Of a stretch of 7,482 nucleotides of DNA, positions 1 to 5,948 are shown piece by piece. A program made the translations under genes and the position numbers. Each line of letters opens with the position of its first letter. Within the stretch, counting starts at the first letter, position 1. Source of the DNA: Firmicutes bacterium CAG:145 (lineage in GTDB: Bacteria; Bacillota; Clostridia; Peptostreptococcales; Anaerovoracaceae); NCBI GenBank assembly GCA_000435715.1, contig FR882585.1, positions 10,483-17,964 on the forward strand. Direction: 5' to 3'. A model generated the notes under the pieces. It was not told the DNA's origin and ran no database searches. It worked only from the letters and a program-made list of their open reading frames with translations.

Positions 1-13
1 GCGGGAGGATTTT

Positions 14-898
14 ATGCGGTATTCCATCATAGAAGGACATGATACGCCTTATGCAGAGGTTATGACGGAGAAAGAGTTTCTCGCTGATTACGGGGAGTTC
101 AGCCTCAGCCTTTCTCTTCTCAGATTTGAAGAAAAGGTGAGACACTGCAAAGCCGATATATTCGAAAGATCCGTCCACGGAAGCCTGTCCGTTCCATCTG
201 AAGAAAGAGGGGAACTGTCTGGACGGTTTTATATGGATGATCAGCGGCTTTTATTTATAACCGAAAATGACAGTATAAAAGATATCTTAAATACGGTCTT
301 TTCGCACAGAGCCGTAGAGATGACCACCACCGGCCAAGCGCTCTTTGCTTTTTTAGATGCGCTGGTCAGGGACGAGGGCGATTATATAGACGACTTTGAA
401 GAGGCCCTCAACGATAAAGAGAGCCAGATGCTGGAAGATGTCAACGCCATACCGGAGGGGTTTGAGCATTATATGCAGAAGACCCGCAAGAGTCTGCTGA
501 GGGTCAACCGCTATTATGAACAGATGGCAGATATGGCGGAGCTGTTGGCCGAATCTCCCGAAGGCGTCATAGACCAGAAAGCCAGACGACTGTACAGATT
601 TCTGTCAGGGAGGATGGACAGGCTTTCAAAGGACGCGCTGAATCTGAGGGCATATTCCTCTCAGATCTACGATATGTATCAGTCCCGCATAAACATCAGG
701 CAGAACAAAGTCATGCAGTTTCTCACTGTCATAACTACTATATTTATGCCGCTGACTTTGATAACCGGTTGGTACGGCATGAATTTCAAAAATATGCCGG
801 AGATAGACTGGCAATATGGATATATAAGCGTCATAGGATTTTCGCTGTTGCTGATAGTCGTAGAATATATAATCTTCAAGAAAAAGAAATGGATGTAG
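14..898 (+). CDS. corA: CorA-family divalent metal (Mg2+/Co2+) transporter
   Basis: This 294-residue protein is a CorA-type channel for Mg2+ and related divalent cations in the cytoplasmic membrane, where the family works as a pentamer. The signature is at the C-terminus: the first membrane span (about 236-254) ends in YGMNF, with the diagnostic GMN selectivity motif at residues 255-257. A short acidic outside loop (MPEID) follows, then a second span (about 269-288) and a basic tail, FKKKKWM. The N-terminal 235 residues are soluble, acidic and helical, as expected for the cytosolic metal-sensing funnel. The length is slightly short for the family. The start is supported by GGGAGG at 3-8. Its promoter lies upstream of the window. 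No clear U-tract terminator follows, only an AT-rich inverted repeat at 924-943. The subfamily substrate (Mg2+, Co2+ or Zn2+) cannot be told from sequence alone. Confidence 0.93.
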   Translation: MRYSIIEGHDTPYAEVMTEKEFLADYGEFSLSLSLLRFEEKVRHCKADIFERSVHGSLSVPSEERGELSGRFYMDDQRLLFITENDSIKDILNTVFSHRAVEMTTTGQALFAFLDALVRDEGDYIDDFEEALNDKESQMLEDVNAIPEGFEHYMQKTRKSLLRVNRYYEQMADMAELLAESPEGVIDQKARRLYRFLSGRMDRLSKDALNLRAYSSQIYDMYQSRINIRQNKVMQFLTVITTIFMPLTLITGWYGMNFKNMPEIDWQYGYISVIGFSLLLIVVEYIIFKKKKWM

Positions 899-923
899 GC
901 GCGGGCGAAAGGTAGATAATAAA

Positions 924-943
924 TTTTCAGAAAATTCTGAAAA
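924..943. repeat. AT-rich inverted repeat between corA and the ABC-operon promoter
   Basis: TTTTCAG (924-930) and CTGAAAA (937-943) form a perfect 7-bp inverted repeat around AAAATT. It starts 25 nt after the corA stop and ends 6 nt before the -35 box of the next promoter. It could be a weak end signal for corA, although no T-run follows, or a binding site for a regulator just upstream of RNA polymerase. The sequence does not decide between these. Confidence 0.35.
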
Positions 944-949
944 AAGGTG

Positions 950-978
950 TTGACAGGAGAACTCGCCCATTGTATCAT
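950..978 (+). promoter_or_regulatory. Sigma-A promoter of the leader peptide / ABC importer operon
   Basis: A perfect -35 box TTGACA (950-955) is separated by exactly 17 nt from TATCAT (973-978), which matches 5 of 6 positions of the -10 consensus. Transcription would start near 984-986, about 25 nt upstream of the leader-peptide start codon. This is one of the best promoters in the window and would make a leader RNA of about 250 nt before the lipoprotein gene. Confidence 0.8.
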
Positions 979-1011
979 GGAGATACGAAATTTACTAAGA
1001 GGAGAAAAAAG

Positions 1012-1119
1012 ATGTCCTTTAGAGCGACCGACGCAGCAAAAGTGTATTTTGGCTATTTCAGAAGCATCGCATATTATTGCCCTGCTTACTTTGAAATGTC
1101 AGGACATGAGGCTGCATAG
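1012..1119 (+). CDS. Tyr/Phe-rich leader peptide, candidate attenuator peptide
   Basis: This 35-codon ORF is in a different frame from the neighbouring genes. It starts with ATG 7 nt after a strong AGAGGAG (998-1004) and ends at TAG 1117-1119. Residues 12-27 read YFGYFRSIAYYCPAYF, with eight of sixteen aromatic, and there is one more Phe at position 3. In total there are 5 Tyr, 4 Phe and no Trp. The ORF lies between a consensus promoter and an intrinsic terminator (1164-1202) that precedes an ABC importer operon, which is the place of an attenuation leader peptide such as PheL or TrpL. Its stop codon lies inside the 5' arm of a predicted antiterminator. I infer that it acts in cis through ribosome stalling and does not make a functional peptide. 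I do not recognise it as a named family. A chance ORF is unlikely given the ribosome binding site, position and composition, but is not excluded. Confidence 0.75.
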   Translation: MSFRATDAAKVYFGYFRSIAYYCPAYFEMSGHEAA

Positions 1120-1186
1120 GCGCAGAGATAAGGGAATCTTTAGACTACCGGAGAGACTTACAAAACCCATTCTGCACTCTATGCGG
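1112..1186 (+). promoter_or_regulatory. Predicted antiterminator helix overlapping the leader stop codon
   Basis: CTGCATAGG (1112-1120), which contains the leader stop codon, can pair with 1178-1186 (7 Watson-Crick and 2 G-U pairs). Nested inside this, GCAGA (1122-1126) pairs with TCTGC (1171-1175) and GGG (1132-1134) pairs with CCC (1166-1168). Together these give about 17 pairs that consume the 5' arm, loop and part of the 3' arm of the terminator, so the two structures exclude each other. A ribosome halted at the Tyr/Phe codons (1045-1092) leaves 1112-1134 free, while one terminating at 1117-1119 covers it. Pairing was done by hand. No free energies were calculated. Confidence 0.6.
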
Positions 1187-1202
1187 AGCGGGTTCTTTTT
1201 TT
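1164..1202 (+). terminator. Intrinsic terminator inside the operon leader (attenuator)
   Basis: AACCCATTCTGCA (1164-1176) pairs with TGCGGAGCGGGTT (1182-1194) around the 5-nt loop CTCTA. There are 12 pairs, two of them G-U, and one A/C mismatch, and seven T follow (1196-1202). It lies after the promoter and leader peptide but before the ribosome binding site of the lipoprotein gene. It would therefore stop transcription of the operon's own structural genes unless it is disrupted, which is the arrangement of an attenuator. Confidence 0.82.
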
Positions 1203-1235
1203 CGGGAGAGAAAGACAGATCAGAGGAGAGAAAAG

Positions 1236-2222
1236 ATGAAAAAGATTATCGCATTGTTGATGGTTCTCGTCATGGCGCTTAGCCTTGCCGCCTGCGGCAA
1301 AGACGAGGGAGCTGCCGACGGAAAGGTACTTAAGATCGGCGTAATACAGCTTGTAAAGCACGATGCTTTGGACAGAGCGTATCAGGGCTTTGTCGATGAA
1401 CTTGAAAAGCAGGGATATGTAGACGGTGAGAATATAGAAATAGATTATCAGGTGGCTTCTAACGAACAGGCTAACTGTCTGACCATCGCCGAGTCCATGG
1501 TAAACGATAATAAGGATCTGATCTTCGCTATAGCTACGCCTGCCGCTCAGGCCGTAGCCAGCAAGACAGAAGACATACCTATCCTGGTATCTGCCGTAAC
1601 GGATCCTGCGGATTCGGGACTGATAGAGTCCAACGAGAATCCGGGAAGAAACCTTTCGGGAACTTCGGACCTGACGCCTGTGGCCAAGCAGATAGAGCTG
1701 CTCAAGCAGATAGTTCCTGACGCTAAAAAGATAGCAGTCCTCTATTGTTCCACGGAATCAAACTCCGAGATTCAGCTGAGACTGGCCAAAGAAGCCGCAG
1801 CAGAAAATGACCTCGAGGTAGTGGAAGCATCTGTTTCTTCGTCCAATGAGATTCAGCAGATGGTATCTTCTCTGGACGGTAAGGTCGACGCTATCTATGT
1901 GCCTACCGACAACACTATAGCGGCAGGCATCGAGACTGTGTCCATGGTAGCCACTAAGGCGGGACTTCCTGTGATATGCGGAGAATCTGGACCTGTAGAA
2001 AACGGCGGACTCGCAACAATTTCTCTGGATTATTACGACCTTGGCGTAAAGACTGCTCAGCAGGCCGTAAAGATTCTCAAGGACGGAGAAGACATCTCCA
2101 AGATGCCTATAGAATATATAGGGGACGATGAACTCAAATATTACGTCAATGAAGCTATAGCAGAGGCTATCGGAATAACTATTCCGCAGGAAATCTTGGA
2201 TAACGCTACTATATATGAATAG
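1236..2222 (+). CDS. ABC importer substrate-binding lipoprotein (ABC_sub_bind / TrpX type)
   Basis: This 328-residue lipoprotein captures the substrate of an ABC importer outside the membrane. Residues 1-20 are a lipoprotein signal peptide: MKK, a hydrophobic core, then the lipobox LAAC with the lipidated cysteine at position 20, followed by a polar tether. The mature part has the layout of the ABC_sub_bind family (PF04392). It opens with KIGVIQLVKHDALD (33-46), has VSAVTDPADSGL at 118-129 and the hinge stretch KKIAVLYCSTESNS at 164-177, and continues with AIYVPTDNTI (219-228) and GGLATISLDYYDLG (257-270). The start is set by AGAGGAG at 1223-1229. In Bacillota this family occurs with a LivH-like permease and an ATPase as trpXYZ-type systems, predicted from T-box regulons to import tryptophan or related amino acids. 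Here the upstream leader peptide points to tyrosine or phenylalanine. The substrate assignment is inference. Confidence 0.92.
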   Translation: MKKIIALLMVLVMALSLAACGKDEGAADGKVLKIGVIQLVKHDALDRAYQGFVDELEKQGYVDGENIEIDYQVASNEQANCLTIAESMVNDNKDLIFAIATPAAQAVASKTEDIPILVSAVTDPADSGLIESNENPGRNLSGTSDLTPVAKQIELLKQIVPDAKKIAVLYCSTESNSEIQLRLAKEAAAENDLEVVEASVSSSNEIQQMVSSLDGKVDAIYVPTDNTIAAGIETVSMVATKAGLPVICGESGPVENGGLATISLDYYDLGVKTAQQAVKILKDGEDISKMPIEYIGDDELKYYVNEAIAEAIGITIPQEILDNATIYE

Positions 2223-2227
2223 AACCT

Positions 2228-2256
2228 TAAGGCGGGGTCCCGGCGGCTCCGCCTTA
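2228..2256 (+). other. Intercistronic hairpin between binding protein and permease genes
   Basis: TAAGGCGG (2228-2235) pairs with CCGCCTTA (2249-2256). The stem can extend inward by four more pairs (2236-2239 with 2245-2248, two of them G-U) to a 5-nt loop. No T-run follows, so it is not an obvious terminator. Hairpins at this position in ABC operons, as in malE-malF, commonly protect the upstream message and so give more binding protein than permease. That role is inferred here by analogy. Confidence 0.6.
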
Positions 2257-2277
2257 CATACTGAATGAGGAGAAACG

Positions 2278-3246
2278 ATGGACTTTTTTTTGAGCATATT
2301 GAAGAATCTGCCTGACGGAGCGGCGCTGGGGCTGGTCTGGGGCATAATGGCGATAGGAGTATACATAACTTTTAAAATACTGGATATTCCGGATATGACC
2401 GTTGACGGAACATTCGCTCTGGGCGGATGTATGATAGCCGCTACCGTTTCATCCGGATGGAATCCCTTCGTATCCACTGCGCTTGCGGTAGTCTGCGGCA
2501 TGGTGGCGGGGCTGGTGACAGGAGTGCTGCATACTAAGCTCAAGATACCTGCTATCTTAGCCGGAATACTGACTATGCTGGCTCTGTATTCTATAAATCT
2601 CATGATAATGGGAGGCAAATCCAACATAGGTATGTCTCAGTTCGGCGGTCAGAAAGTAGATACGGTGCTGGACCATGTTTCAGCATTGTTTGGAATGGAC
2701 GCGAAAACTACCAACATCGTGCTGGGGCTTATACTGGCTGTGGCTATCATAGCTCTGCTTTACTGGTTTTTCGGAACAGAGATGGGAAGCCTCATAAGAG
2801 CCACGGGCATAAACGAGGATATGGTAAGGGCCCAGGGCGGCAATACTGAGAGAATGAAGATCATAGGGCTGGTCATTGCCAACGGATTTGTAGCTCTTTC
2901 CGGGGCGCTGGTAGCGCAGATACAGAGATACGGAGATGTGGGTATGGGAACCGGAACCATAGTCATCGGTCTGGCATCCATAATAATAGGCGAAGTACTG
3001 CTGGGCAGAAAAGGTTCATTTAAGGTACGCCTCGTATCGGTTTTTTTAGGAAGTATCTTATACAGGGTCATAATTGCCGTAGTGCTGCTTTTGGGCTTCA
3101 ACCCTAATAACTTAAAGCTTCTGACAGCTCTTCTCGTGATAATTGCTCTTTCTATACCGGTGGCAAGAGATTATGCCGGAGAGAAGAAGCGCATGAGAGC
3201 CAATATTAAGAAGTATGAGGAGGATGAGGCAAATGCTGGTGCTTAA
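2278..3246 (+). CDS. ABC importer permease (LivH-like, BPD_transp_2 type; TrpY-like)
   Basis: This 322-residue integral membrane protein forms the translocation path of the importer. It is almost entirely hydrophobic, with about eight to nine predicted spans and short loops. DIPDMTVDGTFALGG (about 36-50) is the conserved N-terminal motif of branched-chain-amino-acid-type (LivH/LivM) permeases. The cytoplasmic loop containing GNTERMKIIGLVIANG (about 198-213) lies where this family contacts the ATPase. The C-terminal 25 residues are charged and cytosolic. GAGGAG at 2267-2272 supports the start. The stop codon overlaps the start of the ATPase gene by 14 nt, so the two are probably translationally coupled. 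A single permease with one ATPase implies a homodimeric permease and ATPase, unlike the Liv systems, which have two of each. Confidence 0.92.
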   Translation: MDFFLSILKNLPDGAALGLVWGIMAIGVYITFKILDIPDMTVDGTFALGGCMIAATVSSGWNPFVSTALAVVCGMVAGLVTGVLHTKLKIPAILAGILTMLALYSINLMIMGGKSNIGMSQFGGQKVDTVLDHVSALFGMDAKTTNIVLGLILAVAIIALLYWFFGTEMGSLIRATGINEDMVRAQGGNTERMKIIGLVIANGFVALSGALVAQIQRYGDVGMGTGTIVIGLASIIIGEVLLGRKGSFKVRLVSVFLGSILYRVIIAVVLLLGFNPNNLKLLTALLVIIALSIPVARDYAGEKKRMRANIKKYEEDEANAGA

Positions 3247-4027
3247 AGACGTACATAAGACTTTCAACCGAGGTTCGGCAAATGAGAAGATAGCTTTAAA
3301 AGGCATAACTCTGAGCGTCAACGAAGGCGACTTTATAACTGTGATCGGAGGAAACGGCGCAGGAAAATCCACCATGCTGAACATGATCTCGGGAGCTTTT
3401 CCGGTGGACAGCGGAATGATAAAAATAGGCGGAGAAAATGTGACTAATCAGCCTGAACATATAAGGGCCAAGAGGATAGGCAGAGTTTTTCAGGATCCTA
3501 TGAGAGGCACGGCCGGCGACATGTGGATAGAAGAGAATCTGGCCATAGCCGTGCGCAGAGGCAAGAGAAGAGGCCTGAGATGGGGAGTGACGAAAGAGGA
3601 GAGAGAACTCTTTAAAGAACTGCTTTCTCCTTTTGACCTGGGGCTTGAAGACAGATTACAGACGAAGGTATCGCTGCTTTCGGGTGGCCAGAGACAGGCG
3701 CTGACGCTGCTGATGGCCACCATCCAAAAGCCTGACGTGTTGCTTTTAGATGAGCATACGGCCGCCCTCGACCCAAGGACTGCCTCAAAAGTCCTCTCTA
3801 TGACAGATGAACTCATAGCGGAACACAACCTCACGGCTATCATGGTGACTCATAATATGAAGGACGCCATAAAATACGGAAACCGTCTCATCATGATGAT
3901 GAACGGAAAGATAATATACGATGTATGCGGCCGGGAGAAAAAAGATCTGCAAGTATCGGATCTTCTCAAAAAGTTTGAAGTCTCTTCGGGAGAAGAGTTC
4001 GCCAGCGACAGGATGCTGCTGGTTTAG
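3233..4027 (+). CDS. ABC importer ATP-binding protein (TrpZ-like)
   Basis: This 264-residue cytoplasmic ATPase powers the importer. All nucleotide-binding motifs are intact: Walker A GGNGAGKST (39-47), Q-loop glutamine 87 in VFQDPMRG, signature LSGGQ (149-153), Walker B VLLLDE (169-174) with catalytic Glu174, D-loop AALD (177-180) and switch histidine 207 in VTHNM. Three in-frame ATGs occur at 3215, 3224 and 3233. I chose 3233 because GAGGAGG (3217-3223) lies 9 nt before it and the product then begins MLVLKDVHKTF, the usual start of the family. The two earlier ATGs overlap the ribosome binding site itself. The gene overlaps the permease gene by 14 nt and is followed within 22 nt by a strong terminator, so it is the last gene of the operon. 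Confidence 0.93.
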   Translation: MLVLKDVHKTFNRGSANEKIALKGITLSVNEGDFITVIGGNGAGKSTMLNMISGAFPVDSGMIKIGGENVTNQPEHIRAKRIGRVFQDPMRGTAGDMWIEENLAIAVRRGKRRGLRWGVTKEERELFKELLSPFDLGLEDRLQTKVSLLSGGQRQALTLLMATIQKPDVLLLDEHTAALDPRTASKVLSMTDELIAEHNLTAIMVTHNMKDAIKYGNRLIMMMNGKIIYDVCGREKKDLQVSDLLKKFEVSSGEEFASDRMLLV

Positions 4028-4048
4028 AATATATGCTCAACTGACTAA

Positions 4049-4090
4049 GCTTCTATCTGCTCATGCAGATAGAAGCAGTTTTGTTTTTTG
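4049..4090 (+). terminator. Intrinsic terminator of the ABC importer operon
   Basis: A perfect 12-bp stem (GCTTCTATCTGC at 4049-4060 with its complement at 4065-4076) closes on the 4-nt loop TCAT and is followed by AGTTTTGTTTTTT. It starts 21 nt after the ATPase stop codon. Confidence 0.93.
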
Positions 4091-4182
4091 AGATGACGCC
4101 ATGAGATGATCATGACGACGTGCCTTATAAAAAGTTGATAGTTTGTGTAAAAATTCAAAATATTATTTTTATTAACATATTG

Positions 4183-4211
4183 TTGATATATATAGAATTC
4201 TGTGATAATAT
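4183..4211 (+). promoter_or_regulatory. Candidate sigma-A promoter of the small membrane protein unit
   Basis: In a very AT-rich stretch, TTGATA (4183-4188) is followed after 17 nt by TAATAT (4206-4211). An overlapping alternative is TTGTTG (4180-4185), 18 nt, GATAAT (4204-4209), the latter preceded by an extended -10 TG at 4201-4202. Either would start transcription just before the strong ribosome binding site at 4223. The rest of 4091-4180 holds nothing I recognise. Confidence 0.5.
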
Positions 4212-4237
4212 CTTACAAAAGAAAGGGGAGGATTCCA

Positions 4238-4273
4238 ATGTGGAATGTAAATGTCAAGAAATTGATATATTAA
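4238..4273 (+). CDS. Candidate 11-residue peptide behind a very strong ribosome binding site
   Basis: AAAGGGGAGG (4222-4231) is as strong a Shine-Dalgarno as any in the window and lies 6 nt before ATG 4238. The frame runs only eleven codons (MWNVNVKKLIY) to TAA 4271-4273. The next gene starts 44 nt later with its own, more closely spaced site. The ORF could be a translated leader peptide, the stub of a decayed gene, or a small peptide in its own right. The short basic-hydrophobic sequence gives no functional clue, and no terminator-like hairpin lies between it and the next gene. Confidence 0.4.
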   Translation: MWNVNVKKLIY

Positions 4274-4317
4274 ATTAAGGCATTTTTCTACAAACAGATT
4301 ATTGCTACGGAGGGTAT

Positions 4318-4533
4318 ATGGAAAGAGCAGAAAAGATAAAAAGTTACATAGGGGTAATCGTCAAGAGGCTTCTGATGGTGGCGGGGATTCTGATTGTAGT
4401 ACTTTTTGTTTTAGAGAACGTTTTTAAAATTGACATTGCTGAAAGCTCTTTTTACTTAGTGATATTCAATATTGTCGCTGCAGGAATTCTATTATTTATA
4501 TATATGGTTCTTGTATTTCTTTGTAAACAATAA
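4318..4533 (+). CDS. Small two-span membrane protein of unknown function
   Basis: This 71-residue protein is one I do not recognise. It has a charged N-terminus (MERAEKIKSY), a first hydrophobic span at about 17-35, a short loop with charged residues (ENVFKIDIAESS), and a second span at about 44-68 that ends almost at the C-terminus (CKQ). This predicts a helical hairpin in the cytoplasmic membrane. There is no signal peptidase site and no conserved motif I can name. GGAGGG (4309-4314) precedes the ATG, with a rather short gap. The base composition is more AT-rich than the flanking genes, and ABC importer and cca have no evident link to it, so it may be a recent or fast-evolving insertion. 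That it is expressed rests on the promoter-like sequence upstream and the ribosome binding site. Confidence 0.6.
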   Translation: MERAEKIKSYIGVIVKRLLMVAGILIVVLFVLENVFKIDIAESSFYLVIFNIVAAGILLFIYMVLVFLCKQ

Positions 4534-4541
4534 AAACTCGA

Positions 4542-4570
4542 TTGAAAATTCGGCTTTCTCAGGGTAAACT
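4542..4570 (+). promoter_or_regulatory. Weak candidate promoter for cca
   Basis: TTGAAA (4542-4547) and TAAACT (4565-4570) are separated by 17 nt. Transcription would begin near 4577, leaving only about 14 nt before the cca start and putting the 5' end in the ribosome binding site GGAGG. The -10 match is poor. cca may instead be read through from upstream. Confidence 0.25.
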
Positions 4571-4590
4571 AAGACTGCGGAGGTGAGAAT

Positions 4591-5937
4591 ATGAGGGGAC
4601 TGACGAGACAGACAGACGAGGTTTTGGATATGCTCCACGAAGCAGGGTATAAAGCATATATAGTGGGCGGATGCGTCCGCGATATGCTGATGGGCAAAGA
4701 ACCTGAGGATTATGATATAACTACCTCTGCCAGACCTGAAGAGATAAAGAAGGTATTCAGCGGCAAGAAGACTATAGATACAGGTATAGCTCACGGAACG
4801 GTTACGGTTGTAATAGACGGACGGGCTTTTGAGATTACCACTTTCAGAGTTGAGGCCGGCTACAGCGACGGCCGGCGTCCTGACAGCGTCAGTTTCACCG
4901 GTAATCTAAGAGAAGATGCGGCAAGGCGAGATTTTACCATGAATTCTATCGCCTTTAACAGAGAGGAAGGTATAATAGATTATTTTGGAGGCGCGGCGGA
5001 CATAAAAGCCGGCGTAATAAGATGCGTCGGAGACCCGAAAGCAAGATTCAGAGAAGACGGACTGAGAATAATCAGAGCAGTCAGGTTTTCATCCGTCATA
5101 GGTTTTGATATAGAAGAGGAGACTCGCAATGCGGCCCTCGAGTGCAGAGCGAGTCTTAAAAATATCAGCGAAGAGAGAATCAGAGAGGAACTGATAAAAT
5201 TTCTCTGCGGCAAAGATGTGAGGAGACAGCTGACAGCAAATATAGATATTTTAGGAGAAGTGATACCGGAGCTGCTTCCCATAAGAGGATTTGATCAGAA
5301 GAACGACCATCACATATATGATGTGCTGGAACATACTGCGGCGGTGGTGGAAGCTGTGGAAGCTCAGCCCCGGCTCAGGCTGGCGGCGCTTTTTCACGAC
5401 ATAGGAAAGCCCCGGCGCTTTTCTGAGGATGAAGAAGGCACGGGACACTTCTTCGGACATGCCCGGACAGGAGCAGAAATAGCGGAAGAAATAATGAGCC
5501 GCCTGAAGTTTGACAGCAGGAGCAAATCCGACGTAGTAACTCTGGTCCGCAGCCACAGCCGCAAGATAGAGGCCTCGCCCGGGGCTGTTAAGAGAGCCAT
5601 GAACAGGCTGACTCCGGAGATATTCTTTGATCTCCTGAAACTTCAAAGAGCCGATAATGCGGCTTTAAATCCGCATCTGTCGCAGAGGGCGAAGCATTAT
5701 GATAAGTTAAAGGCCATGGCAGATGATATCATCAGAGACGATCAGTGCTTCTCTTTAAAGAATCTGAAAGTAAACGGCAGAGACCTGCTCGGGCTGGGCG
5801 TGCCCCGGGGGCCTGCAATAGGCCGTATCCTTGAAATCTTGCTGGAGCAAGTAATAGACGGCGAAATTCCTAATGAGAAAAGGGCTCTTCTTGAGAGAAG
5901 CCGCCTGATATGTGACGCAAACGCCGACTTTATCTGA
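4591..5937 (+). CDS. cca: CCA tRNA nucleotidyltransferase (class II, with HD domain)
   Basis: This 448-residue enzyme adds or repairs the 3'-terminal CCA of tRNAs from CTP and ATP without a template. The class II nucleotidyltransferase head is complete: GG at 26-27 in YIVGGCVRD, the metal-binding aspartates D40 and D42 in EDYDI, RRDFTMNS (112-119), and the nucleotide-selecting EDxxR motif as EDGLR (155-159). After the helical neck and body comes an HD phosphohydrolase-like domain with LFHDIGKP (His269-Asp270) and further histidines at 241, 248 and 290. Clostridial CCA enzymes commonly carry this domain, while the Bacillus enzyme lacks it. GGAGGTGAG (4579-4587) supports the start. Some bacteria split the task between a CC-adding and an A-adding enzyme. 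One gene alone cannot exclude that, so full CCA-adding activity is the likely but not proven assignment. Confidence 0.95.
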   Translation: MRGLTRQTDEVLDMLHEAGYKAYIVGGCVRDMLMGKEPEDYDITTSARPEEIKKVFSGKKTIDTGIAHGTVTVVIDGRAFEITTFRVEAGYSDGRRPDSVSFTGNLREDAARRDFTMNSIAFNREEGIIDYFGGAADIKAGVIRCVGDPKARFREDGLRIIRAVRFSSVIGFDIEEETRNAALECRASLKNISEERIREELIKFLCGKDVRRQLTANIDILGEVIPELLPIRGFDQKNDHHIYDVLEHTAAVVEAVEAQPRLRLAALFHDIGKPRRFSEDEEGTGHFFGHARTGAEIAEEIMSRLKFDSRSKSDVVTLVRSHSRKIEASPGAVKRAMNRLTPEIFFDLLKLQRADNAALNPHLSQRAKHYDKLKAMADDIIRDDQCFSLKNLKVNGRDLLGLGVPRGPAIGRILEILLEQVIDGEIPNEKRALLERSRLICDANADFI

Positions 5938-5948
5938 AAGACGATAAG

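Noticed and set aside
985..1235. T-box or known riboswitch in the ABC-operon leader
   Set aside because: Terminator and antiterminator are present, but I cannot find the T-box signature (GGGTGGNACCGCG-type bulge) or a recognisable riboswitch core. A translated aromatic-rich ORF with a strong ribosome binding site explains the layout better. A covariance-model scan would settle it.
947..1282. 111-codon + strand frame spanning the ABC-operon leader
   Set aside because: It starts inside the -35 region of the promoter, has no ribosome binding site, crosses the intrinsic terminator and runs into the lipoprotein gene in another frame. The leader ORF at 1012-1119 has the better start and position.
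1758..2627. 289-codon minus-strand frame across the lipoprotein and permease genes
   Set aside because: It is antisense to two clearly conserved genes, has no ribosome binding site and no recognisable domain. It is a shadow of the coding strand's codon pattern.
5251..5646. Minus-strand frames within cca
   Set aside because: They lie fully antisense to an intact conserved enzyme, with no start signals or family resemblance.
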